Shown here piece by piece: positions 31,154-42,422 of a stretch of 64,000 nucleotides of DNA. The stretch comes from Sordariomycetes sp. S80-01Y (Eukaryota > Ascomycota > Sordariomycetes). Below the pieces are notes generated by a model. It did not search any database. It saw only the letters and a program-made list of their open reading frames with translations, and was not told where the DNA came from. The first letter of the stretch is position 1, and each line of letters begins with the position of its first letter. A program made the position numbers and the translations under genes. The stretch covers positions 186,001-250,000 of the forward strand of contig JAXQJY010000020.1 in assembly GCA_037042185.1 (NCBI GenBank), in the 5' to 3' direction.

Positions 31154-31918
31154 ATGCCGTCAGCACCAGGCTCACATACAGGGAGTCTGCGGGAAGAGAA
31201 CCACATTTTTCGACAAATATTCGAATAAAGGAATCAACTGACGCCTGCGGGACCACTATCCCGGACTGGATCGCCGCTGCCCGCCTCGTCCATAAGGGAC
31301 ATTCTACTTGTATCTGTAGATGTCGATACCGGAGGAGGTTATGAGATTATCGCTCCAGATCAGAATTTCACATAGGTGTTTCGACATTCGACACCCGCTG
31401 CCCAATCAGTAAGAGCCCAGTTGACCCGCAAAGAGCTATCACGTCCTATCTATTCATCAACCCAGAGACGAATCCTGCAAGCGAGCAGCAAGGCGATTTC
31501 TGTTAGGTGCTATCGAGTTGCAAACCTTACCTGAAATCGCTGCACGAATCTTATCACTCGTACAAGACAGACGCTATGTCCTAGTCGCACATGGCATTAA
31601 TGAGGATCTCAAATTCCTGAACAAAATTGACCGCGAAATTGCTTCCAGAGCATGCTATGTCCTGGATACGGTCAAGGCCGCGCAGCACACTCTGCAGCTG
31701 TATTATCGGACAAGGATGGCATGGCGGCGGCTATTCAGATAACACGGAGCCTGAAATTGCTCGATGAGTCGGCTAAAGCGCCCTTGGTTGCTGTTTCTAT
31801 ACTTGGACATGGGCTGTTTCGCCGTCTCAGATGGGCGCCGTACGGGACTTCAACAAGTGGTGGCTGGAGACAAAGTCTAAGAAGCACGGTTGGGGTCTAA
31901 TGACTGGCTCTCATATTC
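31154..31918 (+). pseudogene. Decayed DEDD-type 3'-5' exonuclease gene (Gfd2/YDR514C-like)
   Basis: Pieces of one protein lie in order on the plus strand in different frames. A start region at 31154 is followed by DILLVSVDVDT at about 31306-31340, which looks like the first exonuclease motif. Next comes GVSTFDTRCPIS (about 31376), then LPEIAARILSLVQDRRYVLV with AHGINEDLKFL (about 31525-31620), the second acidic motif, then ACYVLDTVKAAQ. The coding frame has one in-frame stop early on and at least two frame changes that no good intron explains. The fold and motif order suggest the RNase H-like exonuclease family around yeast Gfd2/YDR514C, often multicopy and decaying in filamentous fungi. Family assignment is by eye only. 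The 3' limit is uncertain. Confidence 0.5.
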
Positions 31919-32451
31919 TCTAGCGGCGGTGTTGAATGCGAATGGGTCGGTAGTATGCCCCTTTCATGGATCTTTGGTTGTGCCATCAACGTCGGGTTTG
32001 TGTACCCTATTTGCGTATGGCGAGCGATACCCGCCTTCTGAACTCTGGCTTGAATTCTAGATCCCACACATATCTCACTTGTCTGCTGTATCTCGCTGCG
32101 GCAAAGCCGAGGTCCTCACGTCCCCTGGGAATCTGCTGTAAGAAGCTGCATCAAGATTTGAGCCCCGAGTTCACACCCCGGAACTATGATGTGGGAAAAG
32201 ACATAGTGAGCAACCGTATTTTTGGGCCATCTAGGCGATGACACGGGGACTTCTCTGTCACGAACTCCGGACCCTACCCTTGAATTACCGCCTGTGGACA
32301 TGCCGGAAACTTTCCTACACACTAATTCCAACAACCCCAGTAAAAGCCAAGGACTCGCAAAAGGCCAACGACCCCTATCCTCTCCGACGTGACTGTTCTG
32401 CTCCAAGACCATCTTGTTGTGTCTTCCTTCAAAACATGCCCGTTCTCATGT
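31919..32451. other. Spacer
   Basis: No coding region seen between the exonuclease relic and the end of the next gene. Confidence 0.45.
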
Positions 32452-32964
32452 TCACCTAGTCCTATTCACGCCCTTTTGCCCGTCGAACTTCATGCTCATC
32501 AAGATCCTCGCTGCCTCCGCCATCTCCCGCTCTGCCTTCTGCGCTGCGACGACCGCTTCGTGTCGGGGCCCCTGGTATAGAACGATGCGTTGCACGGACG
32601 GACGTGCGCGCTGATCCGTGGTGATGCGTCGGGGAGGGTGTTGCAGAATCTGTGGAAGGGGGCGATTCGGGGTCTTCTGGGTGTGGGATGCCCAGTACGG
32701 GAGTGGACGCAGCTTTCAGCAGTGTTAGTCGGCTTGTTCGTCGGTATTGAGCGTTGAAAGCCTTGCCTCGTCGTGGCGGGCGGAGGGAGAGGGCGCTTGG
32801 GTCTGGGTCTTGTTCGTGTTTTTGTCGTCGAGACTTTTATTTCCGGACTCTGTAACTGGTTTTTGAAGATCTTCTGTGCTCTTCGATGGTTTAGGACGTC
32901 TGGTCGCGGCTGGGAGAACAGGGCCGAGGCCGGTGGTTGGCGGTACAGGTCGACGCGGCATCAT
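32452..32964 (-). CDS. Small basic protein, unknown, with a likely GC-AG intron
   Basis: Exons (complement) 32767-32964 and 32452-32712 give 152 residues. The proposed intron (32713-32766, 54 bp) has donor GAG/GCAAGG, a CTAAC branch point and acceptor AAG. It is a multiple of three and removes two in-frame stops (TAA and TGA). After it the frame runs on to a convincing helical C-terminus with HEAVVAAQKAEREMAEAARI and LMSMKFDGQKG. The N-terminal half is disordered, rich in Pro, Ser, Thr and Lys. No known domain is recognised and no signal peptide or membrane segment is present. The intron is inferred; if it is not used, the product is a 79-residue protein ending DEQAD. The first Met (of MMPRR) was taken because no earlier in-frame Met exists. 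Confidence 0.5.
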
Positions 32965-33552
32965 GGATCCTGTACTTTTCGGTTTGGGAATGTGTTTCGG
33001 ATGTGAAGATGGAAACTAGGAAGTCGTTTGAGTGATGTAATATCAAAGATGTTTCACGATGAGCGATGTGAAAAGCGCGAGTAGGATGTGAGTGAAGAGG
33101 TGGCCAGGGCGCTTTGAGTTGACTCCAAGGTGAGCTGCGTGTGAAGTGGGCGCTCGAAGTTCTCAGAGAGGGAAACAGAAATATTGAGGAGTAGAAAATT
33201 CCACTTAAAGACACCAGTAGACGCCAGTATACGTTTTTGAATTCCGGCCCGGGATTCTAAGGAGTGCGAGACGATGGCATAGATCTACAGCCAGCTTGCT
33301 GTAGAGCCATAGATACCGCCACCCGCAACAGACCAGGCAGGGCACATACTGTCCACCTTCATTAAAGGTACCATAATTACACTACACATCAGTAATATCA
33401 ACTATGGTCGCCTGCTGCCCAATTTGGGGTCGGGCGAGCCCCATGAAACACTACACCCACCTTGCAGTATCTTCGTCGAAGACTGTCTCTGCCTCTCCCC
33501 AACATAATACCTCATACAACATGCGAGCAGAGACAATTTTCTAGACGAGATC
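32965..33552. other. Spacer between two unknown minus-strand genes
   Basis: Promoter of the small basic protein gene and 3' region of the next. No gene seen. Confidence 0.45.
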
Positions 33553-34630
33553 CTATTTTGTCCCACGAAACCACTCCCACCCATCCTTCTGTGCTAGAGT
33601 GGCGAAGTCATCCTTGTAACTGTCTTTCCAGAAGCTCTCATGTGTCTCGGCGTCCTCCTTCCCAACCAGCGTCCTCAGCTCAACGCGGTTCGCGGCGGAC
33701 AGTCGCATAGGAGTGCCACGTGTAGCCCGGCGGGATGGTCGCTCTGCGAGGTCCTCGATGAAGAGCGCGCGGCTGAGGCAAATGGCCCGCGATCGAGCAT
33801 CCTCTTCTGCAAATACAGACTCGTCTCCCGTGACGAATTTTGCGGGGTTCTTCGGAATCTGCGCTGGGATACCATCCGTGGTGCTGCTTCTTTCTGTAAT
33901 GTTGTCACGGACTCTCGATGGATTCTAGAAAGCTCGTCAATACCGCAGCGCCCATGACATCCAGATGCACTTACGGAGGTGGGGAACTCAAACGGGAGGA
34001 ATGCGAATGAGGGCCTGCAAAGCGGCGCAAATGCGTAACCGTCCGTGTCGTCGTCGAACGTCATTATTCTCACCGTCTCAACCCAACGGATAGCCGGCTC
34101 GCGCTCACTCCCCCGGTTGCCGCGAAGAGTCTGACTCTTATAAGGAGACTTTGGCGCGTCTTTGAGGCAGGACTTGGAGCGCCTGTGACTTAAGCGAGTG
34201 CGAGATGTCACTGGCGAGTAAGATACTCCAGTAGACCTGACGCCAGAGCCTGCATCTCTGGTTGGCAAGCCCGGCGAGCCTTTGGCGTCAAGGTAGCTTT
34301 GCTCAGAGACACAGCTATCACGCTTTCCTTTGAGTTTCGCCCTTTTCCGCTTTCTCCTTGAAGAGCTTGATGTTGAACTTGGCGCGTTTCGCATCGCTCG
34401 AGGCTCCGTTGGAGGAGGACGCGCAAAGCTAACGGATGCAGCGGTTGATGTCAACATGACAGGCTTGGGGAGAAAATCGTCTTCACGCTGCCGCTCACGG
34501 GCTCCTAGTCTCTTTTAGTATACATATCAGGCTTGGAGATGAATGACGAACTGGTGGAATTCTTCTTGTCGCCATTGATTCGATCGAGTGTCGCCTTGAC
34601 AGCCGGTGACAGGTCGTGGTCGTGGGCCAT
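33553..34630 (-). CDS. Three-exon basic, mostly disordered protein, unknown
   Basis: Exons (complement) 34552-34630, 33975-34504 and 33553-33924 join in frame to 326 residues. The first intron (34505-34551, 47 bp) has a GTTCGT donor and a TACTAAA-like branch; the second (50 bp) has a strong GTAAGT donor and a TTCTAG acceptor. The protein starts MAHDHDLSPAVKATLDRING. A Lys/Arg-rich disordered part (SSRRKRKRAKLKGKR) could be a nuclear signal. A more ordered segment follows, VRIMTFDDDTDGYAFAPLCR. The C-terminal third is charged and ends HESFWKDSYKDDFATLAQKD then GWEWFRGTK, with aromatic residues that suggest a small folded or docking module. No known domain is recognised. Because the frame changes at each intron, open-frame searches see only the middle. 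Start choice rests on the continuous reading of exon 1. Confidence 0.62.
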
Positions 34631-35688
34631 AGTGGTCCAGATTTGGAAATGATGAACAGTCAAGTCTGGACAACAAGCCCCTAGGCTGTAGAAGTAAAAA
34701 TCCGGAAACAAACGCGCGTCAGTGAATCGCGATGAGTGACGCGACGGCAACGTCCTGCAGTGACCCAGGACCTGGTGCCAGCGGGGGACTGGGCGGAAAG
34801 GGGGGCAAACTCCGATAAGCAGGCGATAAGGGGGACACAAACACCAGGTTGGCTGCAGGCAGCAGCGCCATGATGGGAAAATCAAGGCCTCAAGATGACC
34901 GAAGCTGAAAATCAGGGACGGAGTCAAGTCACAGTCTGCGCTCCTGAAGTGGCAAGATGGTCACCCCAACTTCATGTGATACACGATGTCCATGTCGCAG
35001 GAAGGATCGCCCACAAGGCAATTCCCATCAGTTTCTCTTCTGATCTTATGTCAAGTTTAAAACCGGGCACTTCCTTCTTGAAAGTGTCCGTGAGATATAG
35101 ATCGAGCTCATAACAATGCTTCAGCTGCATCGGATCCGGCAGCCCAAACTGCTGAAGAATGGGCTTGCTGGGGAAATAACGGGACAAGGCTCATAACCAC
35201 TTCAGAAACTCTAGGTCTCAAACGTGATGCGATGTAATGATCCAAAACGAGGACCATTTGAAGACATGTAGACATGCCCGTGAGCCTAGCGAGAAGAGGA
35301 TCGCCGGGGTGATGGATGTGGCTGTTGTGTCGATTGACGTGTGCTGTGAGCAGCCCCTGAGCAACTAAAACTTGACCGCGTGATTGTAGTAGTGATCCTA
35401 TTGCACAATCGCTCTCGTATTCAGCCTTTTCCAATAAAGCTTGCTGAGAAAAGGATGAAACCAATGTAATTTATATTTCATTTGAACGTTACTATGTGAT
35501 AATAACCGATTTTGTTCCTTTTGAACTTGGGGCCATCGACTCCAAAAGCGAATACATCCACGCGAGCCATTTGACATGTGTACATCAAGTAGCATGTCCT
35601 TAATAGTATGAGTCATTCTAAGCTGCGACAGAAGCAATGCAGTTGTCTCAGGAAGTTCCTGGCGGGCGTCTTCATCCCTTCTGTACTT
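34631..35688. other. 1.1-kb spacer
   Basis: Promoter of the disordered-protein gene and 3' region of the CAP-domain gene. No gene supported. Confidence 0.45.
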
Positions 35689-36525
35689 CTAGTAAGGCTT
35701 CTGACCGACGTAGTTCCCCGGTGGCGAGTAGCGGGCAACCGTGTAGTAGGCTCCCTTGCCGTTGCTTGCGGCCGCGATGCCAATCTTCGTGGAAGACTTC
35801 CACATGCATTGAGCTAAAGATTTTAAGATTAGGACAAGAAAAGTCTGGGTCGAGGATCAATTGATAATACATACTCCAGTGACCGTATGAAGCGAAGTCG
35901 CCATCGGGGATTTTCTGCCCGTTGTAATTCTTCTCTTCGGCGAGCCTGCGCAGACATGTCAGTTGATCACATCACGAAAAGCTTCAAGTCAGAGCTTACC
36001 AGCCCTTGGTGCCCCTGGTAACGGCATCTAGAATTTTGTTCGTAGACCTGGAATCGTCAGTGGCTGTCTCTATTCCATGACCAGATGGTGAAATGGAACT
36101 CACCATGCATAGGCAAGGTTCTCTCCCTGCCCGGGTCGCTGATCAGATGACGAGTGCACCATCTTGTCCTGGGCAGCAATCTTCTTAGCCCAAGCTTTGG
36201 CGTCGGCCTCGAGCTTCTTGTCCCACTGCAGGGCCTTCAGGTTCTTCTTTGCGCGGGCAGCGTTGTGCAGACGGAGTGCCTCGCGGTGATCGGCCGTCGG
36301 CGGGGTGGCAGATTGGCGGCGGGTGAGGTCTTCCTCTTCCTCAAAGAGGAATCTCTTCTCCGAGAGGTCAAGGTACTCGGGAGTGCCTGTGATAACCAGC
36401 ACATCGGAGGGGATATCATCTGCCCTTTCTTCCACGAGCTGGTCATCAGGCACTGGGCTGGCAAGAACCGCGGACCCGAAGCAGAAGAAGAAGAGGGATT
36501 TGGCGTAGACTGTCGAGAACAGCAT
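35689..36525 (-). CDS. Secreted CAP/PR-1 (SCP) domain protein
   Basis: Exons (complement) 36104-36525, 36000-36047, 35875-35945 and 35689-35813 give 221 residues. The start at 36525 (MLFSTVYAKSLFFFCFGSAV) gives a clean signal peptide; an ATG 27 bp upstream would add eight polar residues ahead of it. A propeptide of about 60 residues ends in LTRRQS, a dibasic Kex2-type site. The CAP domain follows: HREALRLHNAARAKK, DQRPGQGENLAYAW (the GENLA motif, His/Glu pocket), YGHWTQCMWKSSTKIGIA (CAP1-like, formed across the third junction) and YYTVARYSPPGNYVGQ (CAP2). Fungal members (yeast Pry1-3, Fusarium Fpr1) bind sterols and fatty acids, and some are virulence factors. All three introns are 54-61 bp. 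Confidence 0.9.
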
Positions 36526-38478
36526 CTTGGGAAGCTTGGCTGGGGGAATCAAGATGGAAATATCAGAGTATGTGAGGTAGAAATAGTAAGATTGATAATC
36601 CTTATTGGTACCGTTGGTGCCAAGGAGAATGATATAGCGAACGACGAGTGCTCCCTTTTATGTTGAAGAGTGGCGACCCAGCTCTGCAAGTTGAATACAA
36701 CACAGATAATGACCACTTCGTCACTCAAAGATACAATAGCATTGTAACGGTTTCGAAGATATCATGTAGCGTGTGGCGAACCGGAAGCGAGGTCTGCCGA
36801 GATCGATGTGAGATCACCATCCGTCCGATGGGCGGTAACGGTTCAAGTACATATGGTCTGGAGTGGTTGGCCTGTGTAAAAGGATGGAGACGGACTAGTC
36901 TTTAGTCATGCTTCGAGGCCCGTTTGAGCAGTTGACTTACACTCACATTCCTCACGACGGATGCTTGGCGCCACTTACACTGAGCAGAGCCGTGGTGTGC
37001 CATGCTCGAAGCGTTGCCCAGCTCGACCACTTTGTAGATTTTTAGGCATTTCAAGAGCTACAGAACTTTTTGACAACGCGTCTAATTATAATTCAGTCAC
37101 GAAAGTGTCCAGTTAGTCCTTCGTGGACTTTCTTTCACGATTCTGCTCAGTGTGCGCTGGCTCTACGAGGTGACACTCGGGCTGAACCTGGCCAGGACCT
37201 AGACCGTACGGAAACGAGCGCTAGGTAGCGGATTGAAGGTCAAGCGAATCGATTGGACCTGAGATGAGTCGTACGTTGCTCTTTTGGGACAAGAATAAGG
37301 TTAGCTTGGTCTTCAGCCACTCGCTCGAATGGTCACGGCACAGCGGCCGACCGCATGCGCTCCGCACATGGCGTCTCAGGTACCCCACATGGCTTTTTAC
37401 ACGGAACAGTTAGCTACTAGGAATGGCTTGATAAGTCCCTACCCGAGGCTCTAAATTGTGCACGATCTATGGACATAACCTGCAGACGGGAGCGCCACTA
37501 CCTGACGTTTGACAGCCCAGCGATCCGGTGTCACCAAATTTGGCAACAACAAGGCCGGACTTCAGGATCACGTTTCTATACAATGTCCAAAGCTCATTGG
37601 ATGTCGATTGAGCTGCGTGTGTGCCCAGGTTAGCCTAGGCCCGACACTGGAATGCAGTGCCATACAAGAACCCGCATCACCCCGACGCCAATGGGGTTGC
37701 CATATCTGTATGGGTCGTCTCGACATGTGGACCACCGGTTAGAGGTGCGACGGTGCTCGCCGGCCGTTGGAGCCATGCGCGTCACCACTACATTCCAGAC
37801 GAACTCGGAGGAGGACGCTCAACGGCTTGCTGGAAGATAAGGAAGGTGATTGGGTCGATGACAAGTGGCTTTCCAAGATGGGGGATAGTATTTCAAAATT
37901 GAGTAAACCTCCTTTCGTCCATGGCTTGCGACGCTTGTTGTAACTGGCGCCGGAGCAGATGTTCCCTGTGCCATATGACCTGCATCAGCTCGGAAGCACG
38001 CTTACGAATATTGCGACGATTCAAGAGCCAGATCGAGCAGGTAGACCTGACAAAGATTCATAGTAAGCCTTTTGATGACTTGTTCCCATTGGTCATCGTT
38101 GACGGGAAATGTCCTACGCAAGGCCATAGATGCTCCGATCAAGTGTTGGAGTCTGAAGCTGCGGATGAGCTCGCATGATCGAGCGAACAATTCAAAAATC
38201 TAGCATTGAATTGGAAGACGGCTTGTTTTCATGGGCTTGTAGGCCTGTTGCAGCGCCTTCGCTGAAGATGCCGCGGGCTCGTACGGCCGACGCGGCTCTA
38301 AACGGGGATAAGAGACCCGCGCCATTGTGTCTCGGCCGAGAACGCGAAACCTCTCGCCTTGAGTAACGCTGCTCGAGCATCAGCAATCTCACCTCATGTC
38401 GCTCGCGCAGGCCAGTCCTTACCTCCGCAAAGCGGGAATCAAATCTTAAGTCTCGACCGAGAGCGTTTGTTCGTGTTC
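36526..38478. other. 2-kb spacer upstream of the Zn2Cys6 regulator
   Basis: Contains the CAP-gene promoter and the regulator's upstream region. No coding sequence is supported. The region just before ATG 38479 is open in frame but has no earlier ATG in that frame. Confidence 0.45.
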
Positions 38479-40676
38479 ATGGAACGACAACGCCACCGCC
38501 GTCGGAGGCCCGCGCTCTCATGTATCGAATGCCGGCGTCGTAAGATCAAGTGCGACCGCAACGACCCTTGCAGCCATTGCGTATCAACGAGTACGCAATG
38601 TACTTTCAAAGTCTTTGGTGATACTCCAGCCGGTAATTCCGGGGACTTGAGGAGCAGCGCGGCACAGGTCGCGCCCGCGCCATCACCGCGGACTTTACGG
38701 GTCAGTGTGAATGCCCCAGCTGCGGACCAAAGCGATGGTCTGTTTGTATCCCCGGCCCCGGAGAGTCCGCCACATTCTAGCACGCCTGCCGCTGGGCGAG
38801 AGAGCACCAGGCGAAAGGGTCGTGGCCAAACTCCAGGACCAACATCGCAGGCTTCGGCCGGGACAGCACTCAGCAATCTCTCGGAAACTGGGCAAAGCAT
38901 TCTGGCGAGCCAATTTGGACTGGAGCGAGGGCAGATCATCTTGAACAAGACGAGGACTTTGCGGTCCAGTCACTGGATGGGAATGGCTGAAGAGGTAAGC
39001 GGTAGCCTATGAATTACCTAGAGCAGCGGAGCTAACAGATCTGCAAGTTCGGTAGCATTAATTCGTGTTACATGGCAATCACCGGCGAATCCACCGAAGA
39101 AGCATGGCTGCAGGATGAAGAAACCATGGCCTCTATCGCTCAAATTCGAGAACTGCTGAAGAGATGCAAGACAATTACAAGAAGTCTTAAGATCGGAAGG
39201 CCGAGCAGATCCTTGTTTCCCTCTCAGTCCGACCTAATCCCACCTATTGGCGACGCAGCCGACAACATGGTCAAGCTGTACCTGGAATCTTTTGAGCCAG
39301 CGATGAGAGTTCTCCATATACCTTCTTTCTGGGCCGAGTATAGGAAGGTTGTAGAAAGCCCGCAGACTGCCAAAGCCGACAGCCTCCTCAAGGTCCTCCT
39401 CGTTGTTGGTTTGGGAGCATCCCTGACACCGGACCCAGCTTTTCGCATCAGGGTCCAGCAATGGCTGCAAGCTGCTCAGATATGGCTTTCGGGTCCGCTG
39501 GAAAAGGACAGGCTAAGTATCTCTGGGATACAAATCTACTGTCTTACACTCCTGGGACGGCAAGTTCTTGCCATCGGAGGGGACCTTGTTTGGACGTCGA
39601 CCGGATCTCTTATCAACAGGGCTATGCAGATGGGCCTTCACCGAGACCCCAAATATCTACCGCCGATGTCTCCTATACAGGCTGAGGTGCGTCGGAGACT
39701 CTGGGCGACTATTTTGGAGCTCACTGTGCAGTCCTCATTGGATGCTGCGATGCCACCGAGGATTTCTCTCGATGAATTCGACACAGAAGCACCATCCAAT
39801 ATAGACGACGATGAAATCAACGAGTCAACCACCGCTATGCCGCAACGCCCGAAGGAAAGTTATACTGAATGCTCGTTGCAGATCGCTCTTCTAGAGTCAG
39901 TGCCTACGAAGTTGAAAGTCCTGAGGGCTCTCAACGGCCTACACTCCGAGATCTCCATCGAAGACGTCCTTGCGCTGAATTCGGAAATGACCAGCATGCT
40001 TCAAAGGTGCGGTCAACTCGTGAGAGAGAACAAGGGGAAGGGATTGGATTCGTTTCACAGCAATCTTATTGACTACCTTGTGCGTCGGTTCATGATTCCC
40101 TTGCACTGCGCATTCGCCTGTAAAGCAAGCGCGAACCCGCTCTTCCAGTCTTCTCGCAAGATCTGCCTCGACACAGCCCTAGCTCTCATATCGCCAGAGC
40201 CAAACGAGAAGTTCTCGCGTCTCATGGCTATAGGCGGGGGCATGTTCAGAGAGGGCATCAGATATGCCTGCAGCGTTATCGGCCTCGAGGTCATAGCCGA
40301 GACCGAGTCTCAAAACAAGGTCGGAACGCTGCATCGAACCTCTGCATACAGAAAGATGATCAAACAGGGTCTGGAAGACTTGATTGCGCTGTCAGAGGAG
40401 AGGATCCGTCATGGTGAGAACAATGTCAAAATGCACATGTTTCTCAGCATGATCCTAGCACAAGTAGAAGCAATGGAAGAAGGGAAGCCCGCTGAGCATA
40501 GAATGGCAAAGGAGGGCCGTGGGAGTTTGGAACTTTGCTATGAGCTGCTGCAGGAGCGAGCTTCCAACGTTCCATTGCCAACACCGAACAGCCAGGACGA
40601 ATTGCCGGGCATGGATGGTTGGCAGACAGAGGCAGACTTCGCAAGTTTCTTCCTATCCGGTACAGCGTTCTTCTGA
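38479..40676 (+). CDS. Zn(II)2Cys6 transcription factor with fungal-specific middle domain
   Basis: Exons 38479-38994 and 39048-40676 give about 714 residues. Residues 16-42 form the zinc cluster CIECRRRKIKCDRNDPCSHC plus a last Cys six residues on, spacing C2C6C5C2C6C. A disordered Ser/Pro linker follows to about residue 140. The fungal transcription-factor domain (PF04082 type) starts near LYLESFEPAMRVLHIPSFW and includes IQIYCLTLLGRQ, MQMGLHRDP and VRRRLWATILEL. The acceptor at 39047 has a CTAAC branch point ten bases upstream; an AG at 39038 would add three residues in frame. It is a DNA-binding nuclear regulator. The FAD monooxygenase 486 bp downstream on the same strand is the obvious candidate target, but that is inference. 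Confidence 0.9.
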
Positions 40677-41162
40677 GTTTCAAACTGTAATAGACCTCTC
40701 AACGCTAAATATATATTTGTTATAATGTCAAGAAAGCTTCTTCACTTGAACCGACTGACGGTACTTTTATCTATGCCTAGTCCCGGTAATGGAACGCCAA
40801 GTTCAGTTTGCAAGCTCTATCTCACTGGAGGTGTTGTAAATTGGTCTACTTGATATCGCATCTCAATCTCGCCAAGGGCTGCGGAGATTGTCGGGCTCTA
40901 CTCCAAGCGTTTCGGCCGAGACGACGGTCGTAAGCGCGGATGTAACACGCACTTCTTCCCAGTATGACCGGAGTCGGTGAACTCATTACTACGGCGAATT
41001 CAAGGCAACTATTACTTAAGAAGGCTGTAAGAGAGACCTTTATCTGTTACCTATGTCTGAAACATCTGTCACATTTTCTTCATCATCTTCTGTTGTCGCC
41101 TCGCATCGCACCGTGACCAAGATCATCCTCCTACGACCGCTATCAATTACCGTGGAAGCACC
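40677..41162. promoter_or_regulatory. Spacer with CCG-N4-CGG before the monooxygenase
   Basis: No gene. Contains an everted pair CCGGAGTCGG at 40968-40977 and a CGGCCG near 40915, the kind of sites zinc-cluster regulators bind. This is weak evidence on its own in GC-rich DNA. Confidence 0.3.
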
Positions 41163-42422
41163 ATGGGCAACATGAAAATCCTCATCAGCGGAGCTGGCAT
41201 AGCCGGTAGTACCCTGGCCTTCTGGCTGTCAAGGCTCGGCCACAACGTCACCGTCATCGAGCGCTTCCCCCAACTACGAGCTTCGGGGCTACAGCTAGAC
41301 CTCCGCGGTCACGCCATCGAGGTCATGAAGCGCATGGGACTTGAAGATGCCTTCCGAGCCAAAAGAACTCCAGAGCAGGGCCTCGAAATTGTCGGCAGCT
41401 CTGGCATGCGCTGGGCTTACTTCCCTGCCAACCGGTCAGGCAAGGGCCTACAGAGCTTCACCACCGAGTACGAAATCATGAGGTCGGACTTGTGCCATAT
41501 TCTCCACGACGCGTCGAAGGAAAGAGTCAAATACATTTTTGGGACCTCTATTGAAACCTTCAAAGAGGAAGAGGACGCAGTGGAAGTTTGCTTCAACGAC
41601 AAGACGAGTGAGCGCTTTGATCTCCTCGTCGGAGCCGATGGCCAGGGATCTCGCACCCGGAAAATGATGATGGGACGAGGGAAGCCGGATGGCTTTCACC
41701 CAATAGACGATACGTTTGCTGGATACGTTACGATTCCTCGACCCATCGAGAAAGGAGAAGGTTACAACGCCACGATGTACATGGCGCCTGGCGGACGCGC
41801 AATCATGACTCGTAGGCACAGTCCAGATCAGACCCAAGCTTATCTCACCTGTGACTTCACCTCCGATCGAATGAAGGAAATCGCAAAGGGCCCGGTCCAG
41901 GCTCAGAAGGATGCCATCGCGAAAGCCTTCAAAGGCGCCGGATGGAAATCAGAGAACATCATGAAGGGCATGATGGAGGACAACGACTTCTACCTTGCGG
42001 AGCTCGGCATTGTCAAGTTGGATAAGTGGTACAAGGGCCGCGTCGCCCTCATCGGAGACGCTGCGTACTGCCCCTCGGCTAACACTGGCATGGGCACATC
42101 ATCTGCCATTATCGGGGCGTACATTTTGGCCGGAGAGATCGGAACATACTGCGCTGGGAATCCAAAAAGGGAGAACCTAGAGACCGCACTGGATTCATAT
42201 GATCGCAAATTCCGACCTTTCATGGACCAAGTGCAGAAGGGCCTTCTGGATGGCGGAGGCTTTTCGGGCTGGATGCCTCAATCAGCACTGGGAATTACGC
42301 TCATGAACTGTCTCGCCGGGGCAGCCTCGCTTTTGAGGATAGATCTTGTTAGTAAGCTCATCTTGCGAGAGGACATCAAGGACTGGGAGCTTCCAGACTA
42401 TGACGGTGTGTTCGGGGCTTAG
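41163..42422 (+). CDS. FAD-dependent monooxygenase (PHBH fold, TetX/UbiH-like)
   Basis: A single exon encodes 419 residues. The N-terminal dinucleotide motif is ILISGAGIAGSTLAFWL (GxGxxG), ending its first strand-helix-strand unit at Glu in VIERFP. The DG motif is LLVGADGQGSRTRK (about residue 160). The second FAD motif is VALIGDAAYCPSANTGMGTS (about residues 296-315), binding the ribityl chain. These are the three standard motifs of class A flavoprotein hydroxylases. The sequence around ASGLQLDLRG resembles the group that includes tetracycline-modifying and small-aromatic hydroxylases. It should hydroxylate an organic substrate using NAD(P)H and O2; the substrate is unknown. The start could also be the second Met (position 4). 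It lies directly downstream of a Zn2Cys6 regulator gene in the same orientation. Confidence 0.9.
   Translation: MGNMKILISGAGIAGSTLAFWLSRLGHNVTVIERFPQLRASGLQLDLRGHAIEVMKRMGLEDAFRAKRTPEQGLEIVGSSGMRWAYFPANRSGKGLQSFTTEYEIMRSDLCHILHDASKERVKYIFGTSIETFKEEEDAVEVCFNDKTSERFDLLVGADGQGSRTRKMMMGRGKPDGFHPIDDTFAGYVTIPRPIEKGEGYNATMYMAPGGRAIMTRRHSPDQTQAYLTCDFTSDRMKEIAKGPVQAQKDAIAKAFKGAGWKSENIMKGMMEDNDFYLAELGIVKLDKWYKGRVALIGDAAYCPSANTGMGTSSAIIGAYILAGEIGTYCAGNPKRENLETALDSYDRKFRPFMDQVQKGLLDGGGFSGWMPQSALGITLMNCLAGAASLLRIDLVSKLILREDIKDWELPDYDGVFGA

Noticed and set aside
38359-38478. An N-terminal extension of the Zn2Cys6 regulator
   Set aside because: The frame is open upstream but has no ATG; the first ATG is at 38479, 45 bp before the first zinc-cluster Cys, which is a normal distance.
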